64,000 bases of DNA from positions 1 through 64,000 of the forward strand of contig CACXCA010000016.1 in NCBI GenBank assembly GCA_902766045.1. The letters run 5' to 3'. The notes beneath the pieces were generated by a model. It searched no databases, was not told the origin of the DNA, and was given only the letters and a program-made list of their open reading frames with translations. Source of the DNA: an uncultured Bacteroidales bacterium (GTDB taxonomy: Bacteria > Bacteroidota > Bacteroidia > Bacteroidales > Paludibacteraceae). Positions 55,909 through 64,000 of the stretch are shown one piece after another (positions within the stretch are counted from its first letter, which is position 1; each line of letters starts with the position of its first letter). The translations under genes and the position numbers were made by a program.

Positions 55909-56223
55909 ATGCCCGAATCAGAAAGCAACATAATCATCTATAACACCATTGACGGCAAAGCCTCTGTCGCTTTGTACGCCAAAGATGGCAAGATTTGGCT
56001 CAACCAAAAACAGATGGCGGAACTTTTTGCCACCTCGGTTGCCAATGTCAATATGCATATATCTAACATATTGAAAGAAAAAGAATTGGATAAAAAATCA
56101 GTTATTAAGGATTACTTAATAACTGCCATGTATAGAACACAAAACAATATTCAACTCACTAATAATTTCAGCATACAATCTCACTATAAACCAAACAATC
56201 ATATAAATTTACATTTACAATAA
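55909..56223 (+). pseudogene. Truncated RhuM-like (virulence/Fic-associated) protein fragment
   Basis: 104 codons. Residues 1-73 match the N-terminus of RhuM-family proteins (IIIYNTIDGKASVALYAKDGKIWLNQKQMAELFATSVANVNMHI and LKEKELDKKSVIKDYLITA). Intact members are about 330 aa. After LITA the sequence changes to an unrelated Asn- and Gln-rich tail (YRTQNNIQLTNNFSIQSHY) and stops, so it is a decayed remnant broken by deletion or insertion. It lies after the cas7 terminator. Confidence 0.75.
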
Positions 56224-56233
56224 ATATCATATT

Positions 56234-57649
56234 ATGACCCAAATAAATGCCACAGAATGCCAGAACGTTGAGTTCAAACGAATCTGGAAAGACGAATACC
56301 TGAAGTGGATTTGCGGATTCGCAAATGCTCAAGGTGCCGTCATGTACTTCGGAGTGGATGATGAAAGAAATCTCTGCGGTTTGCAAAATGCGAAACGATT
56401 ATTGGAGGATATCCCTAATAGAATCACTACCTCTATGGGGTTGGTCGTGGATGTTGACTTACACGAACAGGAGGGATTGGACTATCTGAAAGTTACAATA
56501 CCCACCACCAATGTGCCTATCAGCTATAAAGGGAAGTACTATTACCGTTCCGGCAGTACATTACAAGAATTGACGGGTACTGCATTGACTGATTTCCTGA
56601 TGAGAAAGTTGAACACCACATGGGATGCCACCACTGTACCATCAGCCACGCTTGACGATATCGACCCTCAGGCAGTGCAATACTTCCTTAACTCTGCTAT
56701 CAGCGAAGGTAGAATCAACAAGTCAAGCAAAGATGAAACCATAGAACAACTATTGCGTCGTTTGCACCTCATCAACAAAGAGACTGGAGAACTGACAATG
56801 GCGGCATTACTTCTGTTTGGTAAAGATGTTGAACAATGGAACATGACCGTGGCCTTTCGGTTGGGGCGCTTTGGAAACAGTCAGGCAGACTTGATTATAC
56901 AAGACCGCATAGTCTGTCCATTGATAGAAATGCCCGACCGTGTTATTGAGACATTGAGAAGCAAATACCTCGTCTCTCCAATCCATTATGAAGGACTCCA
57001 CAGAAAGGAACCTTTGGAAATTCCAGAAGATGGATTAAGAGAGATGATTTGCAATGCTGTTATTCATAAGGACTACACTGGCACGTTTATCCAAATGAAG
57101 GTGTTTGATGACCATATCACGCTATGGAATGGCGGTACCCTACCTCCCGATTATACAGTGGAAAAACTGATGGAGCAACATGAGTCTCATCCCAGGAATC
57201 GTCTGATGGCGAGTGTTTTCTATCTGGCTGGATTCATAGAGGCTTGGGGACGTGGATACGAGAAAATCCGAGAAGCCTTCAAGGCAGAGAAACTCGAAAT
57301 GCCTACGTTGGAGGAAGTACGTGGCGGAATTTTGGTTACAATAAAAAGAGAAATATTTTTATCGTTGCAGAATAAAGAGGAAGTAGATAGTACAACTTCC
57401 ACTACGGAGAAAGCAGATTCTACTACACAGAAAACTACACAGAAAACTACACAGAAAACTACACAGAAAACTACACAGAAAATATTGGAAGCTATTAAAT
57501 TAGATCCATTTATCACAATAGAAAGACTTTGTGAAATATGTGGGTTAACTCGTGATGGTTTAAATTGGAATATCCGGAAAATGAAGAACGAGAATATTAT
57601 CCGTCGTGTTGGTCCAGACAAAGGTGGCTATTGGGAAATATTAAAATAA
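56234..57649 (+). CDS. AlbA_2/Schlafen-type ATP-binding protein with C-terminal winged helix
   Basis: 471 aa. The N-terminal AlbA_2 (Schlafen-like) domain, residues 1-115, shows QNVEFKRIWKDEYLKWICGFANAQGAVMYFGVDD and YYRSGSTLQELT. A GHKL-type ATPase-like region follows (about 250-350), with MICNAVIHKDYTGTFIQMKVFDDHITLWNGG and GRGYEKI. A linker of five TTQK repeats (residues 397-416) leads to a winged helix (about 425-471) with TIERLCEICGLTRDGLNWNIRKMKNENII. It ends 6 bp before cas4, so it is probably co-transcribed and coupled with cas4-cas1-cas2. It could regulate the adaptation genes or be an independent defence gene. Confidence 0.85.
   Translation: MTQINATECQNVEFKRIWKDEYLKWICGFANAQGAVMYFGVDDERNLCGLQNAKRLLEDIPNRITTSMGLVVDVDLHEQEGLDYLKVTIPTTNVPISYKGKYYYRSGSTLQELTGTALTDFLMRKLNTTWDATTVPSATLDDIDPQAVQYFLNSAISEGRINKSSKDETIEQLLRRLHLINKETGELTMAALLLFGKDVEQWNMTVAFRLGRFGNSQADLIIQDRIVCPLIEMPDRVIETLRSKYLVSPIHYEGLHRKEPLEIPEDGLREMICNAVIHKDYTGTFIQMKVFDDHITLWNGGTLPPDYTVEKLMEQHESHPRNRLMASVFYLAGFIEAWGRGYEKIREAFKAEKLEMPTLEEVRGGILVTIKREIFLSLQNKEEVDSTTSTTEKADSTTQKTTQKTTQKTTQKTTQKILEAIKLDPFITIERLCEICGLTRDGLNWNIRKMKNENIIRRVGPDKGGYWEILK
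57422..57481 (+). repeat. Five perfect 12-bp tandem repeats encoding TTQK
   Basis: ACTACACAGAAA is repeated five times without a mismatch and in frame, forming the linker between the ATPase-like part and the winged helix. Copy-number changes would keep the frame. Confidence 0.97.
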
Positions 57650-57655
57650 AAGCTT

Positions 57656-58180
57656 ATGCAAATCACCGGCACCCACTTCAACTACTACCAGATATGTCGT
57701 CGAAAGCTATGGCTCTTCGCCAACGGCATCAATATGGAACAGAATTCCGACCTCGTCTTCGACGGTAAACTGATCCATGAAGAGAGCTATCCGCAACGGT
57801 CGGAACGTTACGAAGAACTGGAGTTGGACGGTATCAAGATAGATTACTACGATGCCAAGAACAAAATCGTCCATGAGATCAAACGCTCCAACAAGGTCGA
57901 ACAGGCGCATGTCTGGCAGGTGAAATACTATTTGTACGTGCTGGAAAAGAATGGCATCGCAAATGCGACAGGAATATTGGAATACCCTACGCTCAGGAAA
58001 ACACAGGAAGTAATTTTATCTGATGTTGACAGGGAAACAATCCTTGAGATGACTGAAAAAATAAAGGAAATCATCCATTCGGATACTTGTCCGGAAAAAC
58101 AGCCGAAGAAGATTTGTGAATCATGCAGTTATTACGAATTTTGTAACATAGATGAACTTGAAGAAGGAGGTGCACAATGA
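57656..58180 (+). CDS. cas4: CRISPR adaptation exonuclease Cas4
   Basis: 174 aa RecB-family nuclease that trims prespacers and checks the PAM. The Fe-S cysteines are C14 (YQICRRKLWL), C154, C157 and C163 (ICESCSYYEFC). Nuclease residues are H41 (IHEES), D63 (IDYYDA), E74-x-K76 (HEIKRS) and the QxxxYYLY motif at 88-94. Complete. Its stop overlaps the cas1 start by 4 bp, so Cas4 and Cas1 are coupled. Confidence 0.95.
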   Translation: MQITGTHFNYYQICRRKLWLFANGINMEQNSDLVFDGKLIHEESYPQRSERYEELELDGIKIDYYDAKNKIVHEIKRSNKVEQAHVWQVKYYLYVLEKNGIANATGILEYPTLRKTQEVILSDVDRETILEMTEKIKEIIHSDTCPEKQPKKICESCSYYEFCNIDELEEGGAQ

Positions 58181-59196
58181 AAAAAACATACTATCTATTC
58201 AATCCTGGTACGTTGGAAAGAAAAGACAACACGCTCAAGTTCACTCCTTATGAAGAAGAGGTGGATGGAGAATTGCGACAAGCAGGACAGACAAGGTATC
58301 TTCCCGTGGAGGATATTGCAGAATTTTATGTGTTCGGTTCCCTTCATGCATCCAGTTCGCTGTTTAATTTTCTAGGACAACAAGACATCTCCGTACATTT
58401 CTTCGATTATTATGAAAACTATACAGGATCGTTTATGCCTAAAGATGGGTTGCTGTCAGGACGAATGTTGCTCGCACAAACGGCAGCCTATCAAGATAGT
58501 GAGATGAGAGTGTCCATTGCCAAAAAGTTCATAGAAGGAGCCGCCTTCAATATGGTGAAGAACCTCCGTTATTATAACAACAGAGGGAAAGACACCCAAC
58601 CGGTCATAGACCTTATTGAAGGGTATGCGGAACATTTACCCGAGGTAAGAAGTGTCCCAGAACTGATGGGAATAGAAGGAAATATTCGGCAAGCATATTA
58701 CGAAGCCTTTGATTTGATACTTAACGAGTTTCAGATGGAAGGACGCAGCAAGCAACCTCCTCAGAATGAGGTGAATGCACTGATATCGTTTGGTAATATG
58801 ATGTGTTATTCGCAGTGTCTGAGAGCGATTCATCAGACGCAGTTGAATCCGACTATCAGCTATCTGCATACACCAGGAGAGCGACGCTATTCTCTCTCGT
58901 TGGATATTACGGAGATATTCAAGCCATTGTTGGTAGATAGAGTGATTTTTAAGTTGTTGAATAAAAAGGAGTTGCAAGAGAAGCATTTCGACAAAAAGAT
59001 GAACCGATGTGTATTGAATCAAGCAGGTAAAAAGATTTATGTAAAGGCGTTTGAAGACCGTCTGAATGAGACCATCAAGCATCGTACATTAAACAGGAGT
59101 GTCAGTTATAAGCATCTGATGAAGTTGGAGTGTTACAAACTAGCGAAGCATTTGTTGGGGATGGAGGAATACAAACCATTTAAGATGTGGTGGTAA
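58177..59196 (+). CDS. cas1: CRISPR integrase Cas1
   Basis: 339 aa. Metal-binding residues E167 (MGIEGNIRQAYY), H231 (YLHTPGERRYSLSLDI) and D243/E246 (LDITEIFKP) are all present. The N-terminal beta domain starts KTYYLFNPGTLERKDNTL. Integrates new spacers with Cas2. It overlaps cas4 and ends 15 bp before cas2. Confidence 0.97.
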   Translation: MKKTYYLFNPGTLERKDNTLKFTPYEEEVDGELRQAGQTRYLPVEDIAEFYVFGSLHASSSLFNFLGQQDISVHFFDYYENYTGSFMPKDGLLSGRMLLAQTAAYQDSEMRVSIAKKFIEGAAFNMVKNLRYYNNRGKDTQPVIDLIEGYAEHLPEVRSVPELMGIEGNIRQAYYEAFDLILNEFQMEGRSKQPPQNEVNALISFGNMMCYSQCLRAIHQTQLNPTISYLHTPGERRYSLSLDITEIFKPLLVDRVIFKLLNKKELQEKHFDKKMNRCVLNQAGKKIYVKAFEDRLNETIKHRTLNRSVSYKHLMKLECYKLAKHLLGMEEYKPFKMWW

Positions 59197-59211
59197 AGTA
59201 AGGAGGCTGAT

Positions 59212-59475
59212 ATGTATGTGATATTGGTATATGACTGTGGAGAGAAGCGAGTTGGGAAGATGCTCAAACTATGCAGGCGTTATTTGAATTGGATACAGAA
59301 CTCTGTATTTGAGGGTAACATAACGGAGGTGATGTTGAAGAAGTTGAAATATGAAGCGAAGGAGATAATGGAGGAAGAAGAAGATAGTTTGATTATCTTT
59401 GCATCACGGCAGGAGCAATGGTTGGAGAAAGAGGTAATAGGAAAAAATAATGTAGAGACGGATAATTTCTTATAA
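59212..59475 (+). CDS. cas2: CRISPR adaptation protein Cas2
   Basis: 87 aa ferredoxin-fold protein that bridges Cas1 dimers. The N-terminal strand MYVILVYDCGEKRVGKML carries the conserved Asp (D8). RRYLNWIQNSVFEGNIT matches the usual second strand. Last gene before the leader. Confidence 0.96.
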   Translation: MYVILVYDCGEKRVGKMLKLCRRYLNWIQNSVFEGNITEVMLKKLKYEAKEIMEEEEDSLIIFASRQEQWLEKEVIGKNNVETDNFL

Positions 59476-59725
59476 TCCCCTACTCTATGATATTCAGCGA
59501 AATAGATCGTTAAAGGTTGTCGAAGAGTTTAATACGGCATTATTAGCGACTAAAAATAGAAACAATCAAGATCTTTGACATATTGGAAATCAAATAATTA
59601 TATTAGTTGTCGAAGCACGGATAATTTTATACGATTACACATCGACAACTTATAGAATGAATTTGTGGCGAAAAAACATGCGTCAAACCGTGTTTTTTCG
59701 CCATAAAATTGCTAAATTCGCACCA
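59476..59725 (+). promoter_or_regulatory. CRISPR leader
   Basis: 250 bp, AT-rich, between cas2 and the first repeat. GTTGTCGAAG occurs at 59516-59525 and again at 59606-59615, and TCGACAAC (59642-59649) is an inverted copy. TGGCGAAAAAACA (59666-59678) and TGTTTTTTCGCCA (59691-59703) form a perfect 13-bp hairpin 22 bp before repeat 1. TAAATTCG (59713-59720) is one base off TAnnTTTG and would start transcription at repeat 1. Orientation is supported by cas2 proximity and the GAAAC/T repeat end. Confidence 0.85.
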
Positions 59726-62700
59726 CTATTAATCGAACCATTTTGGAATTGAAATAACATCTTGTTCATTAAGCAGTAAGGAGGTGAATTACTATTAATC
59801 GAACCATTTTGGAATTGAAATTATCTACAAATCAATTTTGATAATTGATCTAACCATCTATTAATCGAACCATTTTGGAATTGAAATTTGATAAATTCAC
59901 GACAATAATACTTCATTGTTTCTATTAATCGAACCATTTTGGAATTGAAATAGTCTTTTGGATGACTTAAAGGCATTGAATGTAAATCTATTAATCGAAC
60001 CATTTTGGAATTGAAATATTCTTCGTCAGAATCATAACGCATGTTTGCGCAACGCTATTAATCGAACCATTTTGGAATTGAAATAATATAAAGGTAGTAG
60101 AACGGATTTAAATAGATACCTATTAATCGAACCATTTTGGAATTGAAATAAACAAACGAAGTATATTTGCCTAAAAACCGCTTTTCTATTAATCGAACCA
60201 TTTTGGAATTGAAATGGGATAAGGACATGGAAGGCGAGCAGAATTCGAGCGCTATTAATCGAACCATTTTGGAATTGAAATTGTCATTTGGCAGTACTCA
60301 GCAAATAGACGTAGATCTATTAATCGAACCATTTTGGAATTGAAATGTACCTATTTTTAGAACCTTTTTAAACTCAAAAATCTATTAATCGAACCATTTT
60401 GGAATTGAAATGCGTATATGGTACTTGTGCGATACCTGCCAATCTTCCTATTAATCGAACCATTTTGGAATTGAAATAAACGAAATTAGACCGCCATTGA
60501 TTCTAATTAAAGCTATTAATCGAACCATTTTGGAATTGAAATTTGTTATGAATGCAATAGTAGAAATTTTAAAATTGACTATTAATCGAACCATTTTGGA
60601 ATTGAAATTAAAATAAAAGTGTCTCATATCTCTTTTTTTTAAGCTATTAATCGAACCATTTTGGAATTGAAATTACAAAGGAAAAATAAACAGTTTGACG
60701 GATTTATACTATTAATCGAACCATTTTGGAATTGAAATTGAATTCGTCCCGATTATACGGGAAAACGCTGTCGGCTATTAATCGAACCATTTTGGAATTG
60801 AAATAAGATTTTGCGGGCATGGTTGAAAGCGGGCAAAAAATCTATTAATCGAACCATTTTGGAATTGAAATGTTTTAGAAATTTTTCTGACATTGGATAA
60901 TTACTCGCTATTAATCGAACCATTTTGGAATTGAAATCAGAATCATATCTCATAGAACCGCAACGAGGAAGCTATTAATCGAACCATTTTGGAATTGAAA
61001 TCAGAATAGATACTTCCGTCTCATTTCTCGTGGTGTCTATTAATCGAACCATTTTGGAATTGAAATAACGTTGTACCATCCTCGGACAACACCTCAGAAT
61101 TCTATTAATCGAACCATTTTGGAATTGAAATATTGCAACGTATTTGCAAAAATATTGCTTGCGTAATCTTCTATTAATCGAACCATTTTGGAATTGAAAT
61201 CTATGAGTAGCCTTAATGTTAATAACCTTGTCAACACCTATTAATCGAACCATTTTGGAATTGAAATCAATTGCAAGTCCATCTTCTTGTAACGTAAGAC
61301 CACTATTAATCGAACCATTTTGGAATTGAAATCGTGGAACGATTAATAAATTTGAACAATGCAAATCTATTAATCGAACCATTTTGGAATTGAAATAACT
61401 CAGAAGTGTTGACAAGGTTATTAACATTAAGCTATTAATCGAACCATTTTGGAATTGAAATGAAAATTTCACGGATATAACGCAGATTCAAGAGGCTATT
61501 AATCGAACCATTTTGGAATTGAAATTATTCAGACGCAAGTTCATGCGCCGTCTGTTCGGACTATTAATCGAACCATTTTGGAATTGAAATATGTTCCGTT
61601 GTACCTCATCGTAACTAAATGAAAAACTATTAATCGAACCATTTTGGAATTGAAATGACTGAGCAAAAAAGGAATATACATAAGAGGTTGAACTATTAAT
61701 CGAACCATTTTGGAATTGAAATTTTCATGAATGAATCAGGAATGCCCATTTTTTTTGCCTATTAATCGAACCATTTTGGAATTGAAATTAAGCGACAAAT
61801 AAACCTACATTTCTTTGCTGTGACTATTAATCGAACCATTTTGGAATTGAAATATAACAAAGCCGTGCTCTTTAAACTTACGATTAAACTATTAATCGAA
61901 CCATTTTGGAATTGAAATGCGTTTCTCCGCTCCTTTTTTACCTGATTCAGATCCTATTAATCGAACCATTTTGGAATTGAAATTCGGATCAACATGCAGT
62001 TGCAAAGGTGAGTGGCCATACGGAACTATTAATCGAACCATTTTGGAATTGAAATTCGGATAGATGCTTCCGTCGGCCGTCACAACCGTCACCTATTAAT
62101 CGAACCATTTTGGAATTGAAATAATATAATTTTAGTGAGAAGGTTCTTTGTAACTGCCTATTAATCGAACCATTTTGGAATTGAAATGTAACACCGTCTA
62201 ATGTGGTGCTGAATAGGTCTGAGGCTATTAATCGAACCATTTTGGAATTGAAATTACTATAAAGCAAAGAGATTCACGGCGGTAGAATTTCTATTAATCG
62301 AACCATTTTGGAATTGAAATGATGGACGGAACGGCTGTCATGCTATTGTTCGGCACTATTAATCGAACCATTTTGGAATTGAAATAATTTAGGCAAATTG
62401 TAGTATCGTGGTTTGTTGTTACTATTAATCGAACCATATTGGAATTGAAATACCGGTGTAACTGTGACAGTAGTTAATAACTAATTTCTATTAATCGAAC
62501 CATTTGGGAATTGAAATTAAATAGTTTATTTGAATGTTTTGACGGGTGTACACTATTAATCGAACCATTTTGGAATTGAAATTATAGTCGCAGAGACTAC
62601 CATTTCGAAAGAAATGTCTATTAATCGAACCATTTTGGAATTGAAATTGTGGTCGGTGCGCTGCTTGTTTATCCACGAAGATCTATTAATCGAACCATTT

Positions 62701-64000
62701 TGGAATTGAAATTTTCATACATCACCTCCCTTCTCTTGCTCCAAGGCTATTAATCGAACCATTTTGGAATTGAAATAGACTATAAGGTCTTACCACAACA
62801 AACAAACAAACCTATTAATCGAACCATTTTGGAATTGAAACGGCGTCGCCCTTCGTTGCTATCCACTTTTTGAACCGCCTATTAATCGAACCATTTTGGA
62901 ATTGAAACCAGTCAAGAAGACACAACGTATACTGCGAGAAAATCTATTAATCGAACCATTTTGGAATTGAAACCTAAGTGCTTCCAATGGGCACGCATGA
63001 GTGTTAAGCTATTAATCGAACCATTTTGGAATTGAAACACGACTATTTCAAATAGCAGATTGAAATGTTATGTCTATTAATCGAACCATTTTGGAATTGA
63101 AACAATTCTGGCTCTCTGTTGTAAAACTCTTTCCATCTCTATTAATCGAACCATTTTGGAATTGAAACTTCTTCGGTAAGTATTATTTCGCATACATCCC
63201 ACGAACGGCTATTAATCGAACCATTTTGGAATTGAAACGAAGTACAGCTTAATTACTCCGTCAGATGTAGGACCTATTAATCGAACCATTTTGGAATTGA
63301 AACAGATAAACAAGTCATTTATCAAGTCGTCCTTTTCAACTATTAATCGAACCATTTTGGAATTGAAACCTCAGCCTGCCATACGACGCTCGGTGTTCCG
63401 TGACCTATTAATCGAACCATTTTGGAATTGAAACGAAAGGGGGAGCGGGTTTTAGAAATTTTACCGATTCTATTAATCGAACCATTTTGGAATTGAAACG
63501 TCCCTATCTAATGTAGCCGACAAATTAGGAGAATCTATTAATCGAACCATTTTGGAATTGAAACGCACGTTTAAGTCGTTCTATTTGGGCAGTAGGCGAC
63601 TATTAATCGAACCATTTTGGAATTGAAACCCATCTGCCTTGCTTGAAAGGTGTCTCCTTCATCGGGCTATTAATCGAACCATTTTGGAATTGAAACCGGG
63701 GCATCTCAACCGACACTTTTTTTGAGTAAGTCCTATTAATCGAACCATTTTGGAATTGAAACTATACCATATTCGGATTAAGTCCAGCAGCTTGAAGCTA
63801 TTAATCGAACCATTTTGGAATTGAAACTTGTTAGAAATTCAATCATTCAATAATTCAAAATCACTATTAATCGAACCATTTTGGAATTGAAACAGTGATG
63901 AATGAGTAGTCACTGTCAGAGATGAAGTCACTATTAATCGAACCATTTTGGAATTGAAACACTCTTACATTAATGTAGCACCCACTTATATATCCGGCTA
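59726..64000 (+). CRISPR. CRISPR array, 65 complete 30-bp repeats in window, continuing past the end
   Basis: The repeat begins CTATTAATCG and ends GGAATTGAAA plus T or C. The first copy is 59726-59755; period is 64-72 bp. The last complete copy is 63931-63960 and a 66th begins at 63998. The 65 spacers are 34-42 nt, mostly 35-36. The repeat has almost no hairpin potential, usual for Cas6 of I-B type, and would leave an AUUGAAAU or AUUGAAAC handle. Repeats 1-47 (to 62776) end in T; repeats 48-65 (from 62812) end in C. Repeats at 62422 and 62488 carry one internal substitution each. No trailer is seen. Confidence 0.99.
62422..62517 (+). repeat. Two adjacent variant CRISPR repeats
   Basis: Repeat 42 (62422-62451) reads CCATATTGG and repeat 43 (62488-62517) reads CCATTTGGG where all others read CCATTTTGG. 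The changes are not shared by leader-proximal repeats, so they arose in place after insertion. Confidence 0.95.

Noticed and set aside
57220..57621. 133-residue minus-strand frame with CVVF repeats
   Set aside because: Antisense of the TTQK repeat in the AlbA_2 gene.
59821..62676. Several minus-strand open frames in the array repeating FNSKMVRLI
   Set aside because: They are translations of the CRISPR repeat and spacers in antisense, not genes.
59726..64000. Self-targeting spacers against genes in this window
   Set aside because: I saw no long match by eye between spacers and the rest of the window; a proper search was not possible, so nothing is claimed.

Overview
The window comes from a member of the Bacteroidales (phylum Bacteroidota). 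Evidence: AT-rich DNA with many TAnnTTTG promoter -7 boxes; Bacteroidales-restricted families (DUF4494, DUF4837, DUF5103); a stand-alone AICAR transformylase; several type IX secretion system (T9SS) parts and cargo proteins; and a Cys-rich N-terminal motif that I associate with Bacteroides-like proteins. I cannot name the genus. A T9SS makes a Porphyromonas/Tannerella/Paludibacter-like relative more likely than a typical gut Bacteroides.

Layout. 1-4434: a small defence/stress island between two serine tRNA genes. It holds an AbiEi/AbiEii-type toxin-antitoxin pair and a hipB-hipA-macrodomain-like operon. 4441-33576: mostly housekeeping genes. These are a T9SS plug-domain protein, AICAR transformylase, a lipoprotein, a degenerate esterase homologue, malic enzyme, a YggS-type PLP protein, DUF4494, two tandem acyl-CoA synthetases, recG-ispD, a secreted M6-like metalloprotease with a T9SS signal, a MacAB-type efflux set, a HAD hydrolase, an OmpA-domain protein with a Cys-rich head next to a radical SAM activase, pyrK-pyrD, a phosphoethanolamine transferase and pdxA. 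33612-41788: DUF4837-rlmN and an envelope block (coaX, beta-barrel, TPR protein, lptC, PpiD-like foldase). 41853-48764: an operon of a 1571-residue T9SS type B cargo/adhesin, an OmpA/PD40 protein and a PorP/SprF-like protein.

48951-64000 is a type I CRISPR-Cas locus, nearest to subtype I-B: a divergent WYL regulator, cas6-cas5-cas3-cas8-cas7, a strong terminator, a truncated RhuM-like fragment, an AlbA_2/Schlafen-type ATP-binding protein abutting cas4, then cas4-cas1-cas2, a 250-bp leader and an array running off the window. I count 65 complete 30-bp repeats plus the first 3 bases of a 66th.

The most interesting signals are in the CRISPR locus. The 47 leader-proximal repeats all end in T and all 18 visible distal ones end in C, so the crRNA handle changed once during array growth. 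Two spacers overlap by 26 nt on opposite strands. Another pair encodes the same peptide with different codons. The AlbA_2 gene is coupled to the adaptation genes. Outside CRISPR, the hipB-hipA-macrodomain operon and the Cys-rich OmpA/radical SAM pair deserve attention. All calls were made by reading the sequence without database searches.
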